From positions 1 to 5,678 of the forward strand of contig DATHBT010000250.1 of assembly GCA_035295985.1 (NCBI GenBank): DNA of 5,678 nt, read 5' to 3'. The stretch comes from JAIVGV01 sp035295985. GTDB taxonomy: Bacteria > Acidobacteriota > Blastocatellia > Pyrinomonadales > Pyrinomonadaceae. Every line of letters begins with the position of its first letter. Position 1 is the stretch's first letter. The notes under the pieces were generated by a model. It ran no database searches, was not told where the DNA came from, and was given only the letters and a program-made list of their open reading frames with translations. Shown here in pieces: positions 1 to 5,678 of the stretch. A program made the position numbers and the translations under genes.

Positions 1-1
1 C

Positions 2-1819
2 TGGTTCCGCCCGACCACGCAGTTCGCCGTCAGCTTCATCATCCTCACGCTCGTGACGACGCTGCTGCTCGCGCGCTCGCGCACGCAGACGCCGACCGAC
101 TACCGCGAGGGCGACATCGTCACCTCGAACGTCGTCGCGCCGACCGACATAACCGTCGAAGACAGCATCGCCACGGCCGCGGCGCGCGCGGCAGACCCGG
201 ACGCCCCGCCGGTCGTCGTCCAGCTCAAACGCAACCAGATCGTCGCGCGCGCGGGCGAACCCGTCACGCCGCGGATGATGGACGAGTTCGACGCCATCCG
301 CCACTACAGCCAGAGCGAGCGGCTGCCGCAGCACTTCCTCGGCCTCTTCCTGCTCGTCACGGCCCTCTACTTCGGCGCGTGGAAGTTCGTAGAGTTCCGC
401 AGCCTCACCTCTTCGGGGCTGGCGCTGCCGCGCTCGCGGGCCTTCACGCTCGTCGCCTCGGCCATCATCATCGAGACGGTGCTCATACGGGTCGGCGTCA
501 TCATGGCCGAGTCGGTCTCGACCTTCCGCGCCTCGCCCTGGAACGACGAGTTGCTGTGGACGCTCGCGATCCCCTTCGCCTCGGCCACGCTGCTCGTGGC
601 GATTCTGATGGACGTGCAGTTGGCGCTCACCGCCGGCCTCATCACCGCGCTCTTCGCGGGGCTGCTCGCGCCGAACAACGCGATGCTCGTCGCCTGCTAC
701 TCGATGGTCTCCTCCTCGGCCGCCATCTTCGGCGCGGGACGCTACCGCGAGCGGCAGTCCGTCACGGTCGCTGGTCTGTTCGTCGCCGCGGTCAACGCGG
801 CCGCGGCCGTCGCCGTCCTGCTCGCCGCGCAGAAGCCTCTGACGTTCGGCAACGTCATGCTCGCCTTGGGGTGCGGCGTCGTGGGCGGGGTGCTGACGAC
901 GATCTTCGCGGCCGGGCTGCTGCCCGTGAACGAGTCGGTCTTCGGCATCCTGACCGACGTGAAGCTGCTTGAGTTGTCGAACGCGGACATTCCCGTCCTG
1001 AGCCAGTTGGCCCTGCGCGCGCCGGGCACGAACCAGCACTCGCACGCCGTCGGGCAGTTGGCCGAGGAGGCGTGCCGCTCGATCAACGCGAACCCGCTGC
1101 TCGCGCGCATCGGCGCGCTCTACCACGACATCGGCAAGCTGGCCGCGCCGCACATGTTCGTCGAGAACCAGATGGGCGAGAACCCGCACGACCGCCTGCG
1201 GCCCACCAACAGCGCGCGCATCATTACGAGCCACGTCACCTACGGCCTGAAATTGGCGAAGGAGATCGGGCTGCCGCAAAAGATCGCCGACTTCATCCCG
1301 CAGCACCACGGGACGCGCACGCTCCACTACTTCCTGCGCAAGGCGCAGGCGCAGGCCGTCCACGGCGAGCCGGTCATCGAGGCCGAGTTCCGCTACCCCG
1401 GCCCGAAGCCGCAATTCAAGGAGGCGGCCATCATGATGCTCGCGGACTCGTGCGAGGCCGCCGCACGCTCGCTCGCGCGGCCCGATCCCGAAAACATTCG
1501 ATCAATCGTCGGCAAAATCTTCGACGCCATCGTCACCGACGGCCAGCTCGATGAGTGCAACCTCACCCTGCGTGAGCTGACGAGCATCCGCGAGTCGATG
1601 GTCACTTCGCTCACCGCCATCTACCACGCGCGCATCGATTATCCGGGCTTTAACCCCCCGCCGACCGGCATCACCTCCGCGCTCCCGGCGCTCCCGTCGG
1701 GCGCACCCGACGCCGAAGAGCGCGGCATGGGCGTCACTTACGACAAGACCTCCGAGATTCCCATCAACCCCGGCGGCGAGGTCGAGGACGAAGCCATCGC
1801 GACGAAGGACAGGCAGTAA
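2..1819 (+). CDS. pgpH: 7TM-HD family phosphohydrolase, PgpH/YqfF-like, 5' end outside window
   Basis: Membrane enzyme of the 7TM-HD family; Firmicute members hydrolyse cyclic-di-AMP to pApA. The frame is open from base 2, and the first 17 codons read as a membrane helix (about 23-73), so the GTG at 53 is an internal valine and the true start lies upstream. Counting from that GTG: short extracellular part 8-93, about seven membrane helices at 98-115, 130-151, 168-186, 187-205, 209-227, 237-258 and 266-290, then a cytoplasmic HD domain 320-533. Expected metal and active-site residues are present: H329, H358-D359 (YHDIGK), H394, H418-H419 and D465 (LADS); their spacing agrees with what I recall for Listeria PgpH. 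FRYPGPKPQ and DGQLDEC are further family signatures. Residues 534-588 are a Pro/acidic, probably disordered tail. The ectodomain is much shorter than usual (see findings). The usual downstream partner ybeY is absent; the next gene is convergent. Family assignment is near certain; substrate is by homology. Confidence 0.93.
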   Translation, partial: WFRPTTQFAVSFIILTLVTTLLLARSRTQTPTDYREGDIVTSNVVAPTDITVEDSIATAAARAADPDAPPVVVQLKRNQIVARAGEPVTPRMMDEFDAIRHYSQSERLPQHFLGLFLLVTALYFGAWKFVEFRSLTSSGLALPRSRAFTLVASAIIIETVLIRVGVIMAESVSTFRASPWNDELLWTLAIPFASATLLVAILMDVQLALTAGLITALFAGLLAPNNAMLVACYSMVSSSAAIFGAGRYRERQSVTVAGLFVAAVNAAAAVAVLLAAQKPLTFGNVMLALGCGVVGGVLTTIFAAGLLPVNESVFGILTDVKLLELSNADIPVLSQLALRAPGTNQHSHAVGQLAEEACRSINANPLLARIGALYHDIGKLAAPHMFVENQMGENPHDRLRPTNSARIITSHVTYGLKLAKEIGLPQKIADFIPQHHGTRTLHYFLRKAQAQAVHGEPVIEAEFRYPGPKPQFKEAAIMMLADSCEAAARSLARPDPENIRSIVGKIFDAIVTDGQLDECNLTLRELTSIRESMVTSLTAIYHARIDYPGFNPPPTGITSALPALPSGAPDAEERGMGVTYDKTSEIPINPGGEVEDEAIATKDRQ

Positions 1820-1823
1820 GCGG

Positions 1824-1865
1824 AAATGACGAACGCGGAATGCGGAGTGATGAACTGAGAATCTG
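1824..1865 (+). repeat. degenerate heptamer tandem array, GAATGCG type
   Basis: Directly after the pgpH stop codon the sequence falls into a 7-base period: AAATGAC, GAACGCG, GAATGCG, GAGTGAT, GAACTGA, GAATCTG, beginning at 1824, 1831, 1838, 1845, 1852 and 1859. The units share a GAA/GAG start but are degenerate, so the array is seen by phase rather than identity. It runs into the TTGTCCG-type array at 1863. Non-coding; function unknown. Confidence 0.6.
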
Positions 1866-1904
1866 TCCGTTGTCCGTGGTCAGTTGCCCGTTGCTCGTGC
1901 TTCC
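1863..1904 (+). repeat. degenerate heptamer tandem array, TTGTCCG type (left arm)
   Basis: Six consecutive 7-base units can be read: CTGTCCG, TTGTCCG, TGGTCAG, TTGCCCG, TTGCTCG, TGCTTCC, starting at 1863 and ending at 1904. The first three and a half form the left arm of a large inverted repeat with 1950-1980. Similar short tandem heptamers (STRRs) are known in cyanobacteria; the resemblance is in form only. Confidence 0.7.
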
Positions 1905-1945
1905 CGACCAGACAAGCTTACGCCAGAGGGCAAGCCACCCGATCA

Positions 1946-1980
1946 TAAACAACTGACGACGGACAACGGACGACGGACAG
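1946..1980 (-). repeat. degenerate heptamer tandem array, TTGTCCG type (right arm, opposite orientation)
   Basis: Read on the minus strand from 1980 to 1946 there are five 7-base units: CTGTCCG, TCGTCCG, TTGTCCG, TCGTCAG, TTGTTTA. It is the same repeat family as 1863-1904 but inverted, with one extra internal unit. It begins three bases past the stop codon of the HIT gene. Confidence 0.7.
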
Positions 1981-1983
1981 CTT

Positions 1984-2475
1984 TTAGAAGAGCGCGCGGA
2001 GTTTTTTGTAAGTCGTGGGAAGGTCTTCCGGCAGGACGCGCGTCTCGCCGACGACGGACATGAAGTTGGCGTCGCCGGCCCAGCGCGGGAGGGCGTGGAG
2101 GTGTACGTGGCCCGCCACACCCGCGCCGGCCACGCGGCCGAGGTTCATGCCGAGGTTGAAGCCTTCGGGACGGTACGCCTCGCGCAGTGCTGCCTGGGCG
2201 CGCTTCGCCAGGTCCATTAGCTCGTCGGTGGTCTCTTTGTCGAGTGCGTCGAGGGAGGCTTCGTGAGCGTAAGGCACGATCATGAGGTGGCCGCTGGTGT
2301 AGGGGTAGAGGTTGAGGACGACGTAGTTGCGCGCGGCGCGGTGGAGGACGAAGTTCCGCTCGTCGGATTCTTCTTCGCGCGAGAGGCCGCAGAGGACGCA
2401 GTCGTCGTCAGCGGCCTTTTCAGTGGCCGCGCCGCTGATGTACTGGTAGCGCCAGGGCGTCCACAGTCTGTCCAC
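1984..2475 (-). CDS. HIT-family nucleotide hydrolase/phosphorylase (Ap4A-type)
   Basis: A cytosolic histidine-triad protein of 163 aa, the usual length for the bacterial branch that includes the mycobacterial Ap4A phosphorylase. Such proteins cleave dinucleoside polyphosphates or nucleoside phosphoramidates through a nucleotidyl-histidine intermediate. Visible signatures: the typical N-terminus MDRLWTPWR; a CVLC pair (C26, C29), probably half of a structural zinc site; the nucleotide-pocket stretch VVLNLYPYTSGHLMIVP near residues 52-68; and the triad H123-x-H125-x-H127 followed by PRW, with H125 the expected nucleophile. The start is GTG at 2475, chosen because it gives the conserved N-terminus and no in-frame ATG lies just upstream. 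No good Shine-Dalgarno is seen; the 35-base gap from the HU gene is C-rich. Probably cotranscribed with, and perhaps translationally dependent on, the HU gene. Whether it is a phosphorylase or a hydrolase cannot be told from sequence. Confidence 0.93.
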   Translation of the reverse strand: MDRLWTPWRYQYISGAATEKAADDDCVLCGLSREEESDERNFVLHRAARNYVVLNLYPYTSGHLMIVPYAHEASLDALDKETTDELMDLAKRAQAALREAYRPEGFNLGMNLGRVAGAGVAGHVHLHALPRWAGDANFMSVVGETRVLPEDLPTTYKKLRALF

Positions 2476-2510
2476 GATCTTTGGGGGTTTGGGGGTCGGA
2501 ACCGAAGCGA

Positions 2511-2900
2511 TTACATGAGGGGGGGCGTCTGGCCGCCGTCGCCGCCGGGCGCGTCGGTCGAAGAGATCGAGCCGGCCGACTCACCCGCGGGCGATGTTGC
2601 GCCGGCCGACGGCTGCTCGTCCTGTTCGTCGTTGATCAGCTCTTTGAGTTCCTTGCCGGGCTTAAAATACGGCACGCGCTTGGCGGGGATGTCAACGGGC
2701 GCGCCGGTCTTGGGGTTCCGGCCGCGGCGCGCGCCGCGCTCGCGCACGCGGAAACTGCCGAACCCGCGCAGCTCGATCTTCTCGCCGCGGTTCAGCGTCT
2801 CGATGATGCTCTCGAAGACGAGTTCGACCAACCGCTCGGCGTCCTTCTTCGTCAGCTCCGCCGCGCGCGCTACGTCCTCGACCAACTCAGCTTTCGTCAT
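2511..2900 (-). CDS. HU/IHF-family nucleoid DNA-binding protein with acidic C-terminal tail
   Basis: A small DNA-bending protein that acts as a dimer to shape the nucleoid. Residues 1-90 are a complete HU/IHF domain: the helical N-terminal half starts MTKAELV, then the GFGSF turn (46-50), an Arg-rich beta arm (51-62), the arm-tip motif GRNPKTG (60-66) with intercalating P63, and the closing PYFKPGKELKELIN (77-90). PYFKPGKEL is closer to IHF-beta than to typical HU, and the position next to rpsA also recalls ihfB, so HU versus IHF is left open. Residues 91-129 are an added tail rich in Ser, Gly, Ala and Pro with seven acidic and no basic residues, unlike the Lys/Ala tails of actinobacterial HU. 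ATG start at 2900 with GAGG six bases upstream. It is the first gene of a likely two-gene unit with the HIT gene, 35 bases apart. Confidence 0.95.
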   Translation of the reverse strand: MTKAELVEDVARAAELTKKDAERLVELVFESIIETLNRGEKIELRGFGSFRVRERGARRGRNPKTGAPVDIPAKRVPYFKPGKELKELINDEQDEQPSAGATSPAGESAGSISSTDAPGGDGGQTPPLM

Positions 2901-2906
2901 GTGAAA

Positions 2907-2910
2907 CCTC
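2907..2910 (-). promoter_or_regulatory. ribosome binding site of HU/IHF gene
   Basis: The minus strand reads GAGGTTTCAC directly before the ATG at 2900, which places a GAGG core six bases from the start. This is a normal Shine-Dalgarno and supports the chosen start. Confidence 0.7.
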
Positions 2911-2992
2911 GCAAGTGGGAACCGGCTGCCCGCACGGGGCCAGCGGGTCGGGCCATCAAGTCGCCGCTAAACTTCGGCGGTCGGAGAGCTAC

Positions 2993-3020
2993 ACTATCAG
3001 AAAACCTTTGCCCCCGACAA
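2993..3020 (-). promoter_or_regulatory. candidate sigma-70-type promoter of the HU-HIT pair
   Basis: On the minus strand, TTGTCG (3020-3015) and GATAGT (2998-2993) are 16 bases apart and would start transcription near 2986, leaving a leader of about 85 bases. Each box is two mismatches from consensus. The site lies downstream of the rpsA terminator, where a separate promoter is needed. The leader between them is very GC-rich and contains possible small hairpins, such as CGCCG/CGGCG around the bases TAAACTT near 2970. Confidence 0.35.
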
Positions 3021-3071
3021 GGCCCAAACCGCACTCCGACAACAGCTTACGCGCACGCCGCGCGCCCGAAC

Positions 3072-3128
3072 AAAAAGCCGGAGGGCGGGAGTGAAGTCAA
3101 CTGAACTCCACTCCCGCCCTCCGGCTTT
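3072..3128 (-). terminator. strong rho-independent terminator of rpsA
   Basis: A perfect 20-bp inverted repeat: 3074-3093 pairs with 3109-3128 around a 15-base loop. On the minus strand the hairpin begins 19 bases after the rpsA stop codon (3148-3150), and its descending arm runs into five T residues (3076-3072). The opposite direction lacks a T-tract. It should end most rpsA transcripts before the HU gene. Confidence 0.9.
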
Positions 3129-3147
3129 ACGGGTTTGAGGTCGGACG

Positions 3148-5310
3148 TCAGCCCTGATTCGCGCCTTCGCCGCCACTTTCGCCGCCGCCTTCGCCGGACT
3201 GCGCCGTCGCGTCGGGCTGCGACTCCTCGGCGCGAGGCTCGGAAGCCGTAGTCTCAGACGTGGCAGACTCGGCCGCGGCCGTTTCAGTCGTACCCGTGTC
3301 GGTCGCGGCAGTGTCGGAGGCGGCAGGTTCGGCGGCAGCCTCGGGCGCGGCCGTCTCCGCGGCAGGCTCGGCCGCCTTAGGCTCTTCGGCCTTCGGCGCG
3401 CTCGTGCCGAAGCCGAGGTTGGCGAGTTCGGCTAAGCTCGCCATGCCGCCCTTCGCCTCGGTCGAGTAGCTCTTCGTGTCAACTATCGGCTCGGACGAGC
3501 CGGCCGCGCGGGCGGAGAGTCCGATCTTGCGCGTCTCCGGGTCGATGCGCAGGATGCGGAACTCCATCTCCTGCCCGACTTGCGCCACGTCCTCCGGCTT
3601 GTCCACGCGCTCCTCCGAAAGCTCCGAGACGTGGCACAAGCCCTCCAGCCCGTCGGCCAGCTCGACGAACGCGCCGAAGTTGGCGAAGCGCGAAATCTTA
3701 CCCTTCACCACGTCGCCTGGGTGGTGCTCGTGGACGAACTTGTCCCAGGAGCTAGGCTCCGTGTCCTTGATCGAGAGCGAGAGGCGGCGGTTCTCCGTGT
3801 CGATGTTCGTGACGACGGCGTCGATCTCCTGCCCCTTCTTCAAAGCCTCGCCGGGGTGCTTGATGCGCTTGTTCCACGAGATGTCGGTGACGTGGACGAG
3901 GCCGTCAACGCCCTCCTCGACCTCGATGAACGCGCCGAAGTCCGTCAGGTTACGGACGCGGCCCGTCACGCGCGTCCCGATCTGGTAGCGCTCCCTGAGC
4001 GTGTCCCAGGGGTTCGGCTGCACCTGCTTCATGCCGAGGCTGATGCGCCGGTTCTTGGGATCGACGCCGAGCACCACGGCCTCAACTTTGTCGCCGGGGT
4101 TGACGAGCTTCGAGGGGTGCTTCATCCGCTTCGACCACGACATCTCGGAGACGTGCACCAGACCTTCGATGCCGGGTTCGAGTTCGACGAATGCGCCGTA
4201 GTCGGTCACGCTCGCGACCGAGCCGGAGACGCGGCTGCCCACGAGGTAGCGCTCGTCAACCGACTCCCAGGGATCGGGCAGCAGTTGCTTGTAGCCGAGC
4301 GAGACGCGCTCGCGCTCCTTGTCGAACTTCAAGACCTTGACCTGAACGTTGTCGCCGACCTTGAACATGTCGCCGGGGTTCTGCAACCGGCCCCAGGACA
4401 TGTCGGTGACGTGCAGCAGGCCGTCGATGCCGCCCAAGTCCACGAACGCGCCGTAGTCAGTCAGGTTCTTGATCTGGCCGTCAACGATGATGCCCTCTTC
4501 GAGGTTGTTCAGCGTCTCGCCCTTCTTGCCGGCGTTCTGCTCGTCGAGGATGGCCTTGCGCGAGAGCACGACGTTCGAGCGCTTGCGGTTGAGCTTGATG
4601 ACCTTCGCCTCGATCTCCTGGTTGCGGTAGCTGTCGAGGTTGCGCACCGGCCGCGAGTCGATCTGCGATCCCGGCAGGAATGCCGCCACGCCGTCCACGT
4701 CCACGCGCACGCCGCCCTTGACGCGCTCGACGACGCGGCCCTTAACGGGCGTCCCGTCGCGGTAAGCTTTCTCAAGCTCGTCCCACGCGCGCATCCGCAC
4801 GGCGTCGGCGCGCGAGAGGACAGGCACGCCCTCCTGCGACTCCATGTGCTTGACGAGCACCTCGACCTCGTCGCCGCGCTTGACCGTCACCTCGCCGTTC
4901 TCTGTGAACTCCTCGACGGGGACGAAGCCTTCGGACTTGAAGCCGAAGTCGATCATCACGCCGCGGTCGTTGATGCCGACTACGATGCCGCGCACCACCG
5001 CGCCTTCCTGGAACTGCGCCTGCTCCTGCTCGTACTGATCGAGGATCGCGCCGAAGTCGAAGCCGCCGCCGCGCCCCTCGTCATCGTCGTCGTCGTCGGC
5101 CTGCTGCTTCGCGCCGCCCTGCTGGCCGGAGGCGTCTGCGGGAGCGGGGGCGTCTGACGGCTGGGCAGGGTGCTGCTGCTGCTCGTTCGGCTGCGGATCG
5201 GTCGTTTCGCCGGCGGGGGCCGCGGCCGTGGCCGCGCCCGTCTCGCCCGCCGGGCGTGGGTTGTCGGTGGTGGTTTCGCCGTCGCGCGGCTGATTCTCTT
5301 CGGTGGACAT
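3148..5310 (-). CDS. rpsA: 30S ribosomal protein S1, six S1 domains, long low-complexity ends
   Basis: Ribosomal protein S1 binds A/U-rich mRNA leaders and brings them to the 30S subunit. The 720-aa product holds six OB-fold S1 domains at about 102-168, 187-253, 273-341, 358-427, 445-514 and 532-601. The last four carry the standard RNA-binding pattern (for example LTDYGAFVDL, VTDYGAFVEL, LTDFGAFIEV, FANFGAFVEL, followed by G(L/I)xGLxHVS/T). Domains 1 and 2 are divergent, as is usual for the ribosome-docking pair. E. coli S1 is about 557 aa; the excess here is an N-terminal Gln/Pro/Ala/acidic region (1-100, with D72-D77) and a C-terminal Ala/Glu/Thr tail (602-720). The ATG at 5310 is preferred over an in-frame GTG at 5355 because the upstream 15 residues look non-conserved and AAAGAG sits five bases before the ATG, with GAGGAG fifteen bases before it. 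It ends in a strong terminator and has its own leader and promoter candidate. Confidence 0.97.
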   Translation of the reverse strand: MSTEENQPRDGETTTDNPRPAGETGAATAAAPAGETTDPQPNEQQQHPAQPSDAPAPADASGQQGGAKQQADDDDDDEGRGGGFDFGAILDQYEQEQAQFQEGAVVRGIVVGINDRGVMIDFGFKSEGFVPVEEFTENGEVTVKRGDEVEVLVKHMESQEGVPVLSRADAVRMRAWDELEKAYRDGTPVKGRVVERVKGGVRVDVDGVAAFLPGSQIDSRPVRNLDSYRNQEIEAKVIKLNRKRSNVVLSRKAILDEQNAGKKGETLNNLEEGIIVDGQIKNLTDYGAFVDLGGIDGLLHVTDMSWGRLQNPGDMFKVGDNVQVKVLKFDKERERVSLGYKQLLPDPWESVDERYLVGSRVSGSVASVTDYGAFVELEPGIEGLVHVSEMSWSKRMKHPSKLVNPGDKVEAVVLGVDPKNRRISLGMKQVQPNPWDTLRERYQIGTRVTGRVRNLTDFGAFIEVEEGVDGLVHVTDISWNKRIKHPGEALKKGQEIDAVVTNIDTENRRLSLSIKDTEPSSWDKFVHEHHPGDVVKGKISRFANFGAFVELADGLEGLCHVSELSEERVDKPEDVAQVGQEMEFRILRIDPETRKIGLSARAAGSSEPIVDTKSYSTEAKGGMASLAELANLGFGTSAPKAEEPKAAEPAAETAAPEAAAEPAASDTAATDTGTTETAAAESATSETTASEPRAEESQPDATAQSGEGGGESGGEGANQG

Positions 5311-5315
5311 GCGGA

Positions 5316-5331
5316 CTCTTTGGAACTCCTC
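5316..5331 (-). promoter_or_regulatory. ribosome binding region of rpsA
   Basis: Two purine stretches precede the ATG at 5310: AAAGAG (5321-5316), five bases away, and the stronger GAGGAG (5331-5326), fifteen bases away, which is unusually far. Either they mark ATG 5310 with a weak, well-spaced site, or the better site is placed to keep initiation inefficient and regulated, as rpsA of E. coli also lacks a strong Shine-Dalgarno. Confidence 0.45.
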
Positions 5332-5507
5332 TCGCGATTCGCTGCGCGCGCACACGGCAGCGCCCGGTCTTCAGGGCGTCACAGAAGCGCGTCAGAGAGT
5401 TGGTCACCCGGCGCTGTGGGCGCGAGCGGGGGGCCCTGCTGACGAACTGTCGGGGGTGATTGTCGGTGCGCTGGAGGAGGCGGGACGATCAGCGAGCAGT
5501 TGAGGAG

Positions 5508-5538
5508 TAGAAAAATTGAAAGTTAAAGTTTCGTTTTC
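5508..5538 (-). promoter_or_regulatory. A/U-rich element in rpsA leader, candidate S1 binding site
   Basis: The minus strand carries an A/T- and pyrimidine-rich stretch with runs such as AACTTTAACTTTCAATTTTT inside an otherwise very GC-rich leader, about 200 bases upstream of the rpsA start. S1 is known to prefer A/U-rich single-stranded RNA, so an autogenous control site is plausible. It might instead be part of a second promoter, but no well-spaced boxes are visible. Confidence 0.35.
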
Positions 5539-5602
5539 CGTCATGCCCGTGGATCACCCGCGTGACCCGACAACCACCGGCCTCTTGACCGGGTAGGTCG
5601 GC

Positions 5603-5632
5603 AATGTACACGCCGCGCCGCGAGCGTGTCAA
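5603..5632 (-). promoter_or_regulatory. candidate sigma-70-type promoter of rpsA
   Basis: On the minus strand there is a perfect TTGACA -35 box (5632-5627), an 18-base spacer and TACATT (5608-5603, four of six matches to TATAAT). The predicted start is near 5596, giving a leader of about 286 bases. No other leftward promoter as good is seen between here and rpsA. The remaining 46 bases to the window end (5633-5678) show nothing I can name. Confidence 0.5.
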
Positions 5633-5678
5633 GGCAACGGGAGACGGGAAAGAAGTGACAGGTAAACCGCGACGGGTG

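Larger units (their letters stand above)
1863..1980. repeat. large inverted repeat between convergent genes
   Basis: Bases 1863-1886 pair with 1950-1980. The complement of the left arm matches 1950-1971 with a single mismatch (position 1958 is G where C would match), and its last two bases match 1979-1980 after a 7-base insertion equal to one repeat unit. The loop is about 63 bases. It lies between the pgpH and HIT stop codons. Neither side carries a T-tract, so it is not a classical intrinsic terminator, although a structured barrier to read-through from both sides is possible. Confidence 0.7.
5311..5602 (-). other. rpsA 5' leader, about 290 nt, no gene seen
   Basis: No supported coding region lies here on either strand; open frames are short and lack family features. 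Read on the minus strand it is the expected untranslated leader of rpsA. It contains an A/T-rich island (5508-5538) and small possible hairpins such as CGCCC/GGGCG at 5361-5378 with an 8-base loop, and GACC/GGTC near the predicted transcript start (about 5587-5599). Long structured leaders are known sites of S1 autoregulation in enterobacteria; whether this one works so is inference. Confidence 0.5.

Noticed and set aside
53..55. GTG at 53 as the real start of the HD phosphohydrolase
   Set aside because: The open frame continues to the window edge and encodes a membrane helix that the family requires before the ectodomain, so the start is outside the window.
1863..1980. Inverted repeat as a classical rho-independent terminator
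   Set aside because: The loop is about 63 bases and no T-tract follows either arm, so the repeat-array interpretation fits better.
1946..1980. Heptamer arrays as a CRISPR remnant
   Set aside because: Units are 7 bases, contiguous and without spacers, and no cas gene is present.
5069..5098. GTC/GTCATC microsatellite-like repeat
   Set aside because: It is simply the coding sequence of the six-Asp run in S1, in frame with the gene; no separate element is needed.
3580..5157. Long open frame (525 codons) antisense to rpsA
   Set aside because: The translation is a Leu/Val/Asp/His/Arg-rich mirror of the S1 coding sequence in GC-rich codons, with no recognisable domain. S1 on the other strand is unmistakable over the same bases.
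5311..5355. Upstream GTG start giving a 735-aa S1
   Set aside because: The additional 15 residues look like translated leader, and the GTG has no convincing ribosome binding site. ATG at 5310 begins a typical S1 N-terminus.
5542..5595. Short plus-strand frame of 17 codons starting ATG at 5542
   Set aside because: No clear Shine-Dalgarno, no family features, and it lies opposite the rpsA leader next to the predicted promoter.

Overview
The window is bacterial chromosome, strongly GC-rich and gene-dense, holding four protein genes of core cell biology. One gene on the left reads rightward and is cut by the window start; three genes read leftward from the right. I see no mobile element, tRNA, rRNA or CRISPR array. 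The best lineage guess is Acidobacteriota, Blastocatellia-like. It rests on GC content, the gene families and an intergenic array of GGACAAC/TTGTCCG-type heptamers that I associate with those genomes from memory. This placement is inference only.

Layout. Positions 2-1819 (+) hold the 3' portion of a 7TM-HD phosphohydrolase (PgpH/YqfF family, cyclic-di-AMP hydrolase in Firmicutes). Its metal-site residues are intact, but the extracellular domain looks drastically shortened. Positions 1820-1983 are the convergent intergenic gap, filled by degenerate 7-nt tandem repeats, two blocks of which form a large inverted repeat. Positions 1984-2475 (-) encode a HIT-family protein (Ap4A phosphorylase/hydrolase type). 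Positions 2511-2900 (-) encode an HU/IHF-family nucleoid protein with an unusual acidic tail. Positions 2901-3147 contain the promoter region of that pair and a perfect 20-bp stem terminator for the gene upstream. Positions 3148-5310 (-) encode ribosomal protein S1 with six S1 domains and long low-complexity extensions at both ends. Positions 5311-5678 contain the long rpsA leader, with a conspicuous A/T-rich island and a promoter candidate with a perfect TTGACA box.

Working together. The leftward order rpsA, then an HU/IHF gene, then HIT recalls the rpsA-ihfB adjacency of Proteobacteria. Here a strong terminator separates rpsA from the HU gene, so the HU-HIT pair probably has its own promoter. 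S1 (mRNA capture by the ribosome) and HU/IHF (DNA architecture) are growth-linked functions, while the HIT and HD enzymes both act on nucleotide signals or by-products. The most notable observations are the collapsed PgpH ectodomain, the heptamer arrays, the acidic tails on both nucleic-acid-binding proteins, and the possible autoregulatory A/U-rich site in the rpsA leader. Nothing in the window clearly amounts to an undescribed multi-gene system.
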